This document shows positions 24,582 through 38,400 of a stretch of DNA of 64,000 nt, one piece after another (positions within the stretch are counted from its first letter, which is position 1; the number at the start of each line of letters is the position of its first letter). Source of the stretch: Tetrahymena elliotti 4EA. Its lineage: Eukaryota; Ciliophora; Oligohymenophorea; Hymenostomatida; Tetrahymenidae. The stretch lies in NCBI GenBank assembly GCA_000231825.2, contig JH720393.1, positions 62,001-126,000 of the forward strand. Direction: 5' to 3'. The position numbers and the translations under genes are program-made. A model generated the notes under the pieces. It made no database searches and was not told where the DNA came from. It saw nothing but the letters and a program-made list of their open reading frames with translations.

Positions 24582-26201
24582 ATGTAAAGTTATGGAAAAT
24601 AAAAAGGCATGAAATAAATTAATGAAATTGTAGGTGTTAATATATTTTATAATATAAATTATAGCTGTTAAATAATTTAATTATAGCATGATCTTACTAG
24701 TTTCAGAATATAAACTTATTATCTAAATTAAATTTATTTGAGGTAGATAATTAAACAATTTGATTGGTTTTTTAAAAAATCAAAAAAGAAGTTTCTGATT
24801 AAAGATATTTTTGCAAATTTTATTATAAAAAGCTTTAAAATTTGCATTTTAATACTAGGTATTTGTTAGTTAAAGAGATGATAAAAGCATTTTCAAATAT
24901 TCGATCCATAGCATTTAAATAAAAGCAATTTAAATTCAATACATTTTAAGTAAAACATTTTCTAAGCTATCTATTATGAAATTATGAGGAATTAAAATTG
25001 TTTCATTTTTCTAAAAATAATTAATTAATTCAGAATATGATTTTGTAAAAAATAAAAATAGAGTTTCCATCAACCAATAGTTTATAGATTCGCTCATTAT
25101 GATCCATATTACATATTAGGAGTTGATAGAAGATCAGAATTCTCAGATATAAAGAAAGCATATTTTAAATTAATTGCATAATATCACCCTGATAGAAATC
25201 CTTCACCAGTATTAATTATTTAATTGCTGAATATATCTAGAATACATATTTAATTGTTTTATACTCACTTTCAAATAAAACTTTGAGTTTTACAATTTTA
25301 TTTCAAATGTTAACAACAGGATGCTACAAAAAAGTTTGTGCTTATTAAGGATGCATTCGAAGATATCAAAAAATAGCTAGGTTAGGAAGTAAAAATGACA
25401 TATGAATCTTCAAGAGGTTCAAGATCAAGTGAATTTTAATCAGTTAGACCGGATGCAAATAGATATAAAGAAGATTTTGAGAATGAATAGGATAGCAGTG
25501 AAAGCGGTTAATAATAAAAATATGGCAAATTCGATTTTAGAGAATACGCCTCACGTACTCCTGAAGGAGAAGAATATGATAAATTTAGAGATTCTTTTGA
25601 AAATATAGCAGATATTGAAGATAAAAATTTTACTCCTATAGATGCAGATATTCCTGATGCTTCTAGTAACATAAATTTTAAATACTTTTAGACAATTTTT
25701 TATAATAAAATTTTGGAAAGTTATAATTATTATAAAAATAATATTAAAGAAAGATTTAAGCTTGAAGAAAAGATGTAAAAAAATAGTTTTTTACCTGAAG
25801 ATTCTAAAGTCATGTTCATGGTTTTACTCACAATATTTTTAGCCTTTATTGTATATATGTAAATAAAAAGAAATTTAATAAGTATATTTGAACCACTTTT
25901 AATATTAAATAGGTCTTCTGCCAACTCTAAATCTGTAAAAAATAAATATGAAGTAGCAATTTATCATATGCTTAATAAAGATAAATTATAAGATTTAGAA
26001 GAAGAGTATGATAAGCATGATGAAATTACCAAAAATTTAAAAATGAATTAATAATATAAAGAATATAAGTAAAAATTAGAAAAAAATCTTTAAAATGCTG
26101 AATAAAAAATGTTAGCAAGAGTTCCTATTATTAGGGAGTATTAATCAATCCAAGATACCATTAAAAATGAAGGTGGAGATGATGAAGATGATAGTATATG
26201 A
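24582..26201 (+). CDS. Membrane-anchored J-protein (DnaJ domain)
   Basis: Exons 24582-24629, 25062-25208 and 25320-26201 give 358 residues. The J domain begins at about residue 30 (YDPYYILGVDRRSEFSDIKK) and carries the HPD motif at residues 58-60 (QYHPDRN), needed to stimulate Hsp70 ATPase. An acidic and Q/S-rich linker follows. One membrane span lies at about 229-247 (VMFMVLLTIFLAFIVYM), and the last 110 residues are charged helix. The arrangement suits an organellar-membrane co-chaperone with the J domain on one face and a coiled tail on the other. The first exon (16 residues) and its 432-bp intron are the weakest part: the J-domain exon has an in-frame TGA just upstream, so some 5' exon is needed, but another start is possible. 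Confidence 0.85.
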
Positions 26202-26954
26202 ATAATATTTACTTTTATTCATATAAAAGTCATAAATAGTACAAATAATTAAAGCTAAAATATTTATATATGATAATGTTTAAACTTAAATATTTAGTTA
26301 AAATTATTTAAAAATAAATAAAAAAACCTTCTTGCTCATATTAAAATTATTTATAGATCAATATATTATTAAATTTATTATTTTCTAATATGTTTATCAT
26401 TAGAATAAAAAAAAGCAATTCCAAATTATTAGAAAAAAATTTGTTAAAAATATTTTAAAAAACTTATTCAAAATTTTAGATTTATTCAATCTAAAAAAAT
26501 CAAATTTTTTTGTGAAATATCATTTACTCAAAATTATAAAAAACAATTTAAAGAGAAAAATAAAAAATATTCAGAGTAAAAATATTTAAATTATTATTAC
26601 TATTCTAAATTTTATGTTAAATAATTCAAGTATTTGTTAAAATTTTTGATTTTATTTATAAATTTTATGTTTAAGATTGTAATACATTAGAGAATGGTTT
26701 TTAAAATTCAGGTAAATATTGAGCTATTAAAGACTCTATTTTTTATTAAACCAACAATTAATTATATTATATTACATTCATACAGTTTAACAATATACAT
26801 AAGTCTATAATACCTTTTTTCATTTATTTTTAATTGAAATCATTTAAAATCAAACTTAATTAAATAGGATACTAACTAATCATTCATTATCAATAGAAAT
26901 ATAGGAATTAGTAACTAAAAAGAATATCATTTTAGAAGGTATTTAACCTTAAAT
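26202..26954. other. Intergenic, no gene seen
   Basis: About 0.75 kb of AT-rich DNA between two plus-strand genes, presumably 3' UTR and promoter. No motif recognised. Confidence 0.6.
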
Positions 26955-29900
26955 ATGAAAAAATTCAACCCAATTCTTAGTTTTCTTTCTAGTATATTCT
27001 TAGTACATCTACAAGTTGTATTTCTGCTTTTTGAGAAGTGCAGAGCAGGGCATATTTACCCTTGGGATATATCTATGAATTACATAAATGCAGGTTTCGC
27101 ATCAGTTTTTACTATACCGTTTAAACTAGAAAACGGAATAAGCTCAACTGATTTCCTAAAACTAATATTTCCTTTTAAACTACATACTTAAGAGTAATAC
27201 AATACCCCAAGTGGTAATATCCCTGTTAATTTAGTTGCAAAATATTCTATGGCTTCTGGGGGATATTTATGTGGAAATGGAAATTATATTAAAGCATAAA
27301 TAAACATAAATGCTTTAAATAGTTAAAATTTAGAATCAAATGCTTACTATTTTTCATTCTTAGATGTGTTAGGAAATCCTACTAGTCTAGTTGCAAACTA
27401 ATATTACTATTTATAGATAGAATTAACAGGAAGCAATGTAAATGTGTAATCTCCTGGTATTAAAGTACCCATATAGGTAATTTTAATTTATATAAGAAAG
27501 ATGTAGTATAATGAAACACACTGTAAACTTAATATATTTTATGATAAAATAATTAAAAAAAAATAGACTGAAATGGTCAATAATAATTTTATCTAAAATA
27601 AATAGATTAGAATGCAAAATATTTTATTTATTAATGGTAATTTATTTAATATTTTTAATTTTTAAAAAGGCTTATACAGTAAGTAGTATATCAACTATAG
27701 CTCTTGTTTATGATAGAAATCCTACTTTCTCTACTATAGCATTAGGAGATTATCCTCTAACTGATTTATCCTTAACTGTTACAATATTAAACTCAAGTAC
27801 TGCTAATCTAATAGGTGCTCTCAATACTGTTTATGTTGATGTTGGTGTAAAATAGCAAATATAGGATTCAGCAAGAATAGAGATAAAATTTTTAAATAAT
27901 GATTTTACTTTTAGCTCTAGTTGTTCTACTGGAAGTTAAACTTAAAATCCCTATATTCCAGTGCTACCGCCTTCTCAATATAAGTGTACTTATGATTCAT
28001 CAAAAAATACTATAACTTATTCTATTCTAAGAACAGTGAATGCAAATGAAATGTTTAGGTAAAATATTACTATTTCTAACAAATTTTTATATCTTAATAT
28101 CTTAATCATAAGGTTTATCATTAATGTTTAAAATCCCAATTATGTACCACAGTAGGCAAGCTTGCAAGTGAGAACTTTGTTATTTAACCAAAATAACATA
28201 GTAGAGCTTTAAAATAGCAACTCAATATTCAGTGTTGATCAAATATAATTTAGTTCACAAAATATGTAATTAGGTTGGGGTTTAGAATACTCCTCATCAG
28301 CTTTTAGCTTCTATCCATTTAACCTTTAAGTACTTCGTTAAAGTTCTACAAATAATGATTTTATACCTTATAATGCTTTCTAGTGGCTATTTAAAATATC
28401 CAAAGATCTGCCAGATAGTATTAGAGCATAAGTATAGATATAAGTACCTAATAAGTTAAAAACTTTTGTTCTGCCAGGATCTATCAGTAACACTTTACCA
28501 AGTTATACAGGATTAAATGTTTATTGTTATTTGAATACATTAACTGACCCTACCCAATCTGTGATTATTTGTGAAAATGTAGGAAAAATGCTTGCTTCAG
28601 CTTAGTACAGTATTGGGTGTCGTATAACATTTCCTTATGATTTGTTCACTTCTCCTTTAGAACCAAACTTTGGTACTATAACACTGTTTGCAGTAATTAT
28701 TCTAAATATAAACACATATAATATAATTAAAAAAAAAACTTTCTAATATAATAGGTTGACATAAGCTCAGGCTTACAAATAGGATAAGCTCTTTCAGTAA
28801 GTTAAAACGCACTTTAAATTGTGTCAACAAATAATAATCCGAGCTGGTCTCTTAGTTCCACTAATTTAGATTACACACTTTTTTCAACTGCTGCCCTTAC
28901 TGATACAGTAAATTCTGCCAACTTAAATATTTTAGGAGCAGTTCCTTCTTCTTCGAGTACCACTCTTTAGCAATTAGTTTTTACTATGTAAATTCCAACT
29001 ACATCTATTACAAACACAGTAGGAAATCTTCCTTATGGGGCAGGTTTAGTAATACTAGCTAATCCTAATATTATTTCTCTTTAAACAAGTGATTCTCCTA
29101 CTATAACTACTAGCAATGATTCAAATTTAGTAAATAGTTTAAATCTATTTACTTCAGTTTAAATTAGTGAAAGAGCCTCCTATTAGAAAATCAAAATAAC
29201 TGCATTTAACTCTGCTGATTTAAATCTTCTTTTTAATGGAGGCTGCCCTAATTGCTATTTCAAAATTAACAGAGGTAGAGTCATCAGACATTCTTCTTTT
29301 TATGCAGATTAATATCTTATGGATTTCTACATAGCCACATTTGATTAAATTAATTCATCTAATCCTGTTTTAAAGAATGTTTTTCTTTATAATGCATACA
29401 CTATTAATACAGGTTCTCCTTCTAATATTAGGTGAATTTATTTTTTATTTTAATTAGATTTAATTTTTAGTTTTTTAATAGGTATGGTGTTAGTAATTAC
29501 TTGACTAAAGCAGGTGCATCTACAGATGGCACAACTCTACCTGTAATTCTACGTATAGCTGGTTATTTTAGTGCTAGAGATCTAGGTTCAGCTCGTACTA
29601 AGATTGCAGTATTTTTTAAAAATCTGGAACCTTTTTACTAAAATTCAAATTCAAACTATAACATTTAAGTAAATTGTTAATCTTAATTAAAATAAATTTA
29701 GATTAAATTTTAAACAATAGATTCCATGTTTTTCATCCTTAACAACATAATACACATGTACATTTTTTAGTTCAGGTTCTAATGGTGGAATAGTATAAGG
29801 CTAAACCTATGCAAATTATCATAGAATAGAAATACAATTCTAAAAGATTCCTACAGGATCAAGTGAAAAATTTTAGCTAATAATACCTCTTAGATCATTT

Positions 29901-32900
29901 CCAAATAAATAAACAAGTTAAGTGATAATCTTTTTAGCAGGGTTGTAGACAAGTACCCTTTATAGCTCAAATAGTAATCTAAACTAAATAACTTCAGTTT
30001 ATAGGCTTACAGGAAGAAATAATATAGCTAATAATCAGCTATTTTAAAATATTCTCTCAGCTACTTAACCTACAGGTAAAAAAAATTTTAAAACTTATTC
30101 TATACTTAAAATAAAAACTTAATGCATAATCAAGGATCTTATAATTGGATTTTAGCTTCTGGGTCAAGAGTTGGTTTGACAAATACTAATTTATAGTTCA
30201 GAATCAAAAGTAATTTAGCTATAAGCAATAATTAATAAAGTATCCCATAATTAAATGGAGCCAGTTTTACTCTATGTTCTGAATGGAATTACTACACTTC
30301 AAGTTCTACAGCTTCATTTCCACTTGGGTCTTCTGACTCTACAGGATCATGCCTGAGCTTTAAATATCCTATCAGTTTTACTGGCACTACACCAAATTAT
30401 AGATATGGAGTATATTGTCCTTATGAATAAGGATCTATTACTCCCTCAACAACATTATAGATAAGTTATGCATTCTTGCCATATATAAATGGCTAATTGC
30501 CTCCTGCTTAAAACATGTTAGCTTGGTCGAATAATGATGGTATTTTATCAGAAAACTAAGTTGGCACAACTGGTTTTACACCTATGAGTTATGGTTAAAT
30601 TATTGTAGCTCCTGTAACTAAATCTCTGACTATTGGAAGACAAAGAGAGTATTTTTCAGTATAATTCACTACCTAAAACCCTATTGTTTCTGGAAATTAA
30701 ATAACACTTACATTTAATTGTAATATTACTTTATTTTAAATTTGATTATTTATTTTTATATTTACTCAATTAAAAACACAGCTGCTTCTCCTTTTAACCA
30801 CTTCACACTATAGACTGTTGCTAATCCTTGCACATTATCTGAAGTTAACACAGGATTTTAATAAGCAACTTGCTCAAGTACAATCGTGACAGCTTAAAAT
30901 TAATTAAATATATTAATCTCTAATTGTTAAAATTGTTTAACAAGTGGAGGATCAACTTACACATTGACTGTATATGGTATTTAAATGAATAGCCCTGCAA
31001 TAACACCTGTAACTAAATTTGGTATGACACTATATGCAACTTCAGCTGCAACTCCAATTAAAATAGTAGATTAATCAACAAGTGCTAATGGGGCTTAACC
31101 TATAACATATATAAATTCAAGCCCGTCAACAGATCCTAGTATAGTTTTTCAAAATCTATCAATGGGTTGTTTCAATTAGAGATGTAGAACTCAAATGTAT
31201 TTTTCAATAATTTTTCAGAACAGAATAGTTGCTGTAGATGAGTAATTCATCTTATCCCTTGGTGGTTATGCAAAAGATAATGTTGTTTATTAAAGTAACC
31301 TTATGTGTCAGATATAAAATCCTATAGTCCCTCCAAGTAGTGTAGGAACTCCTTCATTTAGTTGGCTAAGTATGGATACAACTACTTTATCCCAAATAAT
31401 GATTATCCCTAAGAAAGAAATTCCAGCAAACTCAGAATTTTTATTTTACTGTGATGGTATCAGAACTCCTTATTCTATAAATCCTACTTAAATAAATGGG
31501 TTTGTATCACCTCAAGGTAAAATATATTATTTTTACTAATTTTTTAAATATATTACTTAATTTCAATTAGGTTCTGTATTACAGATTTACAGTGGTTTTT
31601 TGAGCAGTTCAGTTTATTCATCAATTTAATCATAAAGCTTATTCCCATCAAATAATTTAGTTGTATAATATAAATTACATAACACTGTAGGATCAAGTGC
31701 TGTGTTTAACTTTAATATAACTTCTTAAAAAATAAATGTAGTCTCAAGTACTAATATATTAGTAAACTTCCCTACTACCTATTCGCCATATCTAACCTCA
31801 AGTTACATCTACTGCCTTATGAACAATGTCTTTGTAAGCTGCTAAGTAATTATGCCATACACTATTTTAATTACTTCTTTACCATTTAGTGTAAACAAAA
31901 ATAAATTTTTTAACATCCAAGTCTTTGGTGTAGAATAATCAGATATATTCTATAGTAATTACATGAGTATCTTTATAGGTAAAATCATATTCCAATAAAA
32001 ATATTAATTAAAAAACTTACTTTTAGGAATATCGAATTAGCCTTCATATACTTTACTTGATGAATATGGTGATGCAAATGATATTTAACCAAGTGATGTC
32101 CCTCAAAGGGTTTGGGTTACTAAATTAAGTGTAAAATTTTTTAACAAATTTAATTAATATTTATATCTAATTAATTATGAGGTATCCAATAATTATATTC
32201 GCAACACAGCTAATTATGCATTTAGAGTTAAAGTACCTGCAGGGTCTGTAGTAAATGGTAATTACTTTTATATAGACTTTCCTGTAGTTTGGGACAGAAT
32301 TATAAATTATGTAAAGCCTCTTTGTTTCTTATATAATCCTTTAAATACAACTGACTATTCATCTGATTGTACAACTTTTGGAAACAGGTAAAATTTCTTT
32401 TAACAATAAAATTTAATTTGTAGATATTAATCATGATTTAGAATAACAATTCCTGTTATCTCAACTGATATAAATGCAAATAACTTTTACTACATTGTGC
32501 TATAAAACTTAAGAAATCCTGATTTAGTTGCTTGTGATGCTGGTAAAATGAGAATCTCCATATCTTAGAATAATGGAAATACAATAGTCTCTAGGTCTTC
32601 TGCTGTCTTATGGAATATTGTTGGATTACCTTTCCAAAATAACCCATCTTAGATAAATCTTAATTGGGTAGATCCAAATACTGGTTAAGCAATTACCTCT
32701 GTATCAGCCTATGTTGGTAAGAAAACAAATAAAAGTAGAGAAAATATTTAATTTAATAAAAATAAATAAATAGGAATATTTAATAACTTAGTAACAGTAG
32801 GAAGTGATTATGGAGCTTTTTTAAAAGCATTTTATATCTATACTTCAAATAACTAGTTTTCTTTAAGTCCTACCCAACCAGTAGCTTCTTTGGGGTATTC

Positions 32901-35038
32901 GAATTTATTTTATTTCTTTAAAATAATTTTACAATTTTAATTCTTTTAGATATCCAACTGCATAATTCTAAATCGCTGCAAATAGTACTACTACATAAGG
33001 TCTTTTCTTAGTGTAGCTTCAAAAATCAGATGACTAAGGAGCTTAGACTGCTCTTCCATTTTTAAAAATTTAAGTTATAGCCCAAAAATTTTCTTTAAAT
33101 GTACAAGATTTAGCTTTCTAAATACCTCTTTCAGGGCATTCTCTACCAATCTTGATAGATATGCTAGATTGTAAAAGTTTGTATGACACGTTACTTTAAG
33201 GTACTCTATTTGATCCTAATACACCTTTATAATCAGCATCAGGACTTAATTTCGTTAATAAAAGCAATATAATTTTAAATTATAATAACCCATAAGCATT
33301 CTACATGGTCCAATCGAACCCTAATAGTGCACTTTTAAATAGTGTTGGGTAAATAAATATTGTGTTAACTAATCAAGCCCTATAATTCTATAATAGTGTA
33401 AATACAAAATAATTTTTATTTTTTACATAAATTTCATATTTCCTTTTAAAAAAATAGTTTCCATAACTGACTTATAAAATTATTCCTGATAAAACTATAA
33501 AACCATAAGCAAAGTTATAGGTTAAATATTATTATTTATTTTATTTTTATTAATTATATATTATAAAAAATAATAGGTTTCTCCTATAGGTACTGATAAG
33601 GGAGCTACACATTTGAAGATAGTAATATCTTGTAATTAAGATAGTACATTTTATTATATAGCTTCAATTTAAGGATCACAAACTGTATTACCTTAGCTTG
33701 TTATATAGAATGCTTGGAGTTTTACTGCTTCTAACTTACTTAATGATCCCTATAATTATCATTACGGGTTTACTAATATTTTATTAACAAATACTTAAGT
33801 TGAGAATGTAGACTATAACAGCAAGACTGTATAAATAACTCAACTGAAACCTTCAACAAACTACAATATAACAGGTTTTTGTATTAACGGAAACGATTTG
33901 ATTAGTCCTCCTTAAACTATTCAAGTTACTACAAAAGGTAACTCAGGAATATTCTTGACAATAAGTTTCACATTTTCACAAGTGATTCTATAAGATATGG
34001 CTAAATAATTCGCTTGCTTTTTAACAGCTTACCTGAAGGTACCAGCTCCATAGTAATTAATAAAAATTTAACATTATTTAATAGAATTTATTTTTTTCTT
34101 TTGAATTTGATTCAAATCTAAAAAGTAAGCTATTTAATTTACAAAGTGTTGAAAATAAAATCCAAACCCTAATCTAAACTCTTAAAAATAAAAATCTTTT
34201 GGTTTTTTATCTATTTTAATATCAATCAGCATAATATAAAATGCTAAATCAATCCTAAAATAAAAAATTTTCCTTAATTAATAGTTTAAGAACACAATAC
34301 AATGATTATTGTAACTTAACAACAAGCAGTAGAATACTTATGGAATCCAAAGAGATTTAAACTTAAAACTTTTTAGCAAAAGAGAACAATTATAGACTAT
34401 TAGATTCTTCTAGTTCAGATTCATCTAGCTCATCTTAAATTACAAAGATCTATATTTACCCAATTTATGAGTTTGAAAAAGACACCATAACACCTTAGAT
34501 ATAAATAAATGGTATTAATTAAAACCTACTTACCGCATATGCTTATGGTAACATAACAGGATTACCATAGATAACGTAGGTAGGTTAACCAACTTTAGGA
34601 GATTACTTGATACCAACTATTGTTAATTAAACTTTTGTCCTTGCAAATCCCGGAATAGATAATGTTAACATCACTGGTTTGTAGTGTGACTCATATTGTG
34701 TTTTTTATGTAATGATTGATTTAGCTAGTGTATCCACCCCAACTTTTTATGATATAAGGACTGGATATAATGGATAAAGTTCATCTAATTCTACATTCCA
34801 ATTTAGTTAAAAAATATACAAAGATTAAATTATAAACTTTTCTTTCTAAAATCTTTTAAAAAATACTCAATACTCATTTTTTTACTACTCTGCTGCAGAC
34901 GACCCAAGCATTTTCTAGCCAAGAACTCAAGTATACAGTATTTAGTTTACAACAACTCAACAAGAAACTCAAGGTTCTGATATAATTTCTATGACATCAA
35001 TATTTATTATTATGGTATTATATATTTTGTTAATATGA
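26955..35038 (+). CDS. Giant secreted or surface protein with signal peptide and hydrophobic C-terminal tail
   Basis: My model has 15 exons: 26955-27476, 27670-28058, 28113-28692, 28755-29431, 29482-29668, 29721-30075, 30135-30719, 30782-31516, 31571-31978, 32027-32387, 32442-32716, 32774-32894, 32950-33520, 33577-34038 and 34085-35038. They total 2393 residues in one frame. The intron 28059-28112 has a length divisible by three and may be retained. The N-terminus is a signal peptide (FLSSIFLVHLQVVFLLF). The body is rich in Ser, Thr, Asn and Gln with many predicted beta strands, scattered Cys and possible N-glycosylation sites. Two C-terminal segments resemble fibronectin-III strands (LKPSTNYNITGFCINGND and LKNTQYSFFYYSAADDP). 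The protein ends in ISMTSIFIIMVLYILLI with no cytosolic tail, fitting a GPI-attachment signal or a terminal anchor. I do not recognise the family. A cell-surface role is inferred. Confidence 0.82.
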
Positions 35039-35414
35039 TGAAATTGATATTAAGTAAAATAAAATTTATGATTTGAAGTGAATTAAAAGAAAGAATTAAA
35101 GAATTAATGTTTGTATGTTAGGTATTTTTAAACTTCTTCTATAACTTTTTATGTTATGTAAAAATATTTATCTATCTTTTTAAATAATGAATTACATATT
35201 TAATAATTATAGTGAGCAAATAATAATAATTATTATCAAAATTTAGTAATTAAAATTTGTATTGATCTGTTAATAATTAAATTATATCAAGAAAATACCA
35301 TTAACACTAAATTTAATTTAAAGAAATTACTTTTTGTCAATTAATTACTGATTTTATTTAAGTAGAAAAAAGTCATCTAAAAATTCATCAAAAATATTAG
35401 ATTTTAAATATAAA
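35039..35414. other. Intergenic, no gene seen
   Basis: 376 bp of AT-rich DNA between two plus-strand genes. No feature recognised. Confidence 0.6.
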
Positions 35415-38400
35415 ATGGATTTTGATATGTCACTTAATTCACCTATGTCATAAAGGTCAAACAAATCTCCTGATCATTAAAATACACCTCATCTCAAACT
35501 CAGAAGCTCATCTTTTTCTTCATAAAAATCTTTTAACTGGGGTCAAAACAACAGCCCACAATCAAAAGAATAAGATAATATTTATGTTTTAAATGAAACA
35601 AAAAAACTACTTTAGAGGGGTAAATATAAGAAAGCATTTATAAATCTTAGGAGATATTTAATGGATTAAGAGCTTAGTAAGAGTGTTTAAATAGATTTTT
35701 ATTCATAGATAATACATGTATGCCATAAAATTGTAAAAAAATACTTTAAAAAATCTACAACAAAAATTTTAAACAAAGTACCTCCTTTGATGAGTGTAAT
35801 TTACTAATATCTTAATTAATGGGAATCTTTCCTTGTCAGCTTATAAAATGAGGCAAACTGTAAGGATTAAGTTTTTTCAAAATAAGCTAGTGCTTAAGAG
35901 CAGGTTCTTTTGAAAAAACAGTCTATAATGTAAAAAGACCTCTAAGAAGCAAAAAATACTACATACAAACAATCTCAAGTAAAATAATATATAATACTAC
36001 TATTTTCATAACTTATTTTAATGGCATAATTTTTATATTTTTATAACAAAATAAGTTTTAACAAACTCACTAAAAGTAATCAACATTTCAAAAAAATTTT
36101 TCAGATGAAGTCTAAAAAAATGATTTAGAAAGAAATCAATAGAATAAAACATCTTAAAACAATCAAATAAGTGAAATAGAATTTGATCAAGTATAAAAGC
36201 TTGGTGGTGATGAAGAATAAGACTAAGAGGAAGACTAAGAAGACAAATATGATCCTCTAATCATAATTAAAGATAAATTTCATTTGCATAGAGAACAAAT
36301 GCTAAACCAATACCTTAGAAGTTTATACTTGAGCTCTCAATTTCACAAATAAGTTAATTAACCTATGAGATCACTCAAATTTTTAATGAAGGGATCTGAA
36401 ATAGTGAGAGATTTCTTAAGCAATTTACTATTTATTTCAAGTGCAGATCTTTCACACATAGCAGCGTAATTTTTATTACAATTAAAAATACATTAAAGCT
36501 ATTTCTAGTAATTGTATTATTTTAATTCAATGTTTTTCTAATAAAAATAAATAGAACTATAGAATTAACTAGGGGAAATATTCATTTAGAATAAAATTAA
36601 ATAGATGAAGCTATTTTAGCATTTGAATATGCCTTTTAAATGGAAAGAAATGCAATAGAAATTTGGTTTAAAAAGCTTGGAAGCTTTAGCAAGCAAGATA
36701 TTCCTATAAAATTTGAAATAAAATGTGAGAAATGCATTACTCAGTTAGTTTTGATTCTTTTAGTTAAAACTAGCTGCTTTGAGATACTAAACAAGTTTTC
36801 TAAAGCACTTGAGACAATTTAGTTAGCAAATTGGTTTTCAAGCAAGCTCTTATTATATGAATCATCAAGTTAACTAAAATAAACAATTGAAAATTATTAC
36901 AATTTTGTGAAAGAAAAATATGAAGATCTCTTGCTTGAGGAAGCAGAAATCTAAAAAATACTAAGATCGTTTGATCAATCTAAAGCAAATTATATAGAAT
37001 AGAAATAAAAAGAGGATACAAACAGAAAATAAAAATTAATTGATGATTTAAACGCTTATCTCTACAATAAAGCAGATTGTGAAAATTTAAATAAAAATCT
37101 AAAAATTCTAATTAAAAAACCAATCCCTAATTAGAATTAGAAAGATGACTACAACATTTCTCTTTAATTAATATCTTCTTCAGAAAATATTCATTAAATA
37201 GATGATTAAATAACAAAGTAAGGATAAGATCCATAGCAGCCAAGGTCATTTAGCTAATTATTCAATACAAATAACCACTCTCATCTACATCAAGGTTAAA
37301 AAAAAGAATCTGTTAAAAATTACTTATCAATTTCTAATTTGAAAGTTTATAATAATAAAAGTCTCTCTGAAATTCCTAGCTTTTAGGATTAGACTACTCA
37401 TATAACTGGGTTACAAGCATCTAAGCTATATGGTATTTAAAATAGTTAACTGAATAGGTCAAATTAAAATAAAGCAAAATCTTTTAGAGAAGGATTTAAT
37501 ATTAACAATATAATAGATAACACTTACTTAGAATCAGGCTAAACTAGCTAGCAAAATATAAAAAGATAATCCTTTTCTACTCATGGAATAGATCTTCAAT
37601 CTATTATAAATTTTGATTAAAATAATGTTAACCCATACATAAATAGAAACTCAGAAGATCAAAAAATGAATAGCAGCTTCAATAATCAAGGGAATTTCAT
37701 ATCTCCTATTGCATTTAGTTAAAATAAGACTTTAATAAATTAAAAGAATTTAAATTCTGGGAATAACTCGATCAACTCTAGCTTTATGGGATTGAATAAC
37801 TAATTTAATTCTAACAATGGAGTAAATTTATAATTGACTGATGCTTTCTAAAATAGCTCTGCTAATGCATATATGGGAAACTCGCCAAGAGTTTAACTAG
37901 ATTCAAGCTAAATAAATTCAGATAACTAAAATCTTTCTCATAATCAAAATTTTTAAAACAAATTATATTAGAGAATAAATTCCTTTTCACAAGATTTAGT
38001 AAAATTTAATAACGAATTAAATTCTGAAAAATAAATAAAATCTGAAGCAATTTAAATTGAAAATCGACAAAAAAGGAACTCTAGTTTGTAATTTAATAAG
38101 GAAAATAATGTGAAAAGCCCTAACTTATCATTAAACTAAAAAGATTTAGACAATTATTAATAAAATGAAAGCAATCCCTTATTCCTTTAAAAAAATGTAA
38201 ATAATAATTATTTACATGTAAATTAAGGTAATAATCAGAGTTTAGGAAGTCAGGTCAGCATAAATTAAAAATTCAATTAATATAATATCTATCCTACATT
38301 AAATAATATGAGTAATATGAGTAAATCTAGTACTAGATTAAATACTAATAAGAGGAAAACCAGAATGACTTAATCTTAATCAAAAATAACATCTTTTAAC

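Noticed and set aside
36744..36763. 20-bp intron in the Q/N-rich TPR-like gene
   Set aside because: An earlier 47-bp intron (36508-36554) restores the frame and gives a TPR-like unit. The 20-bp option is shorter than any other intron here.
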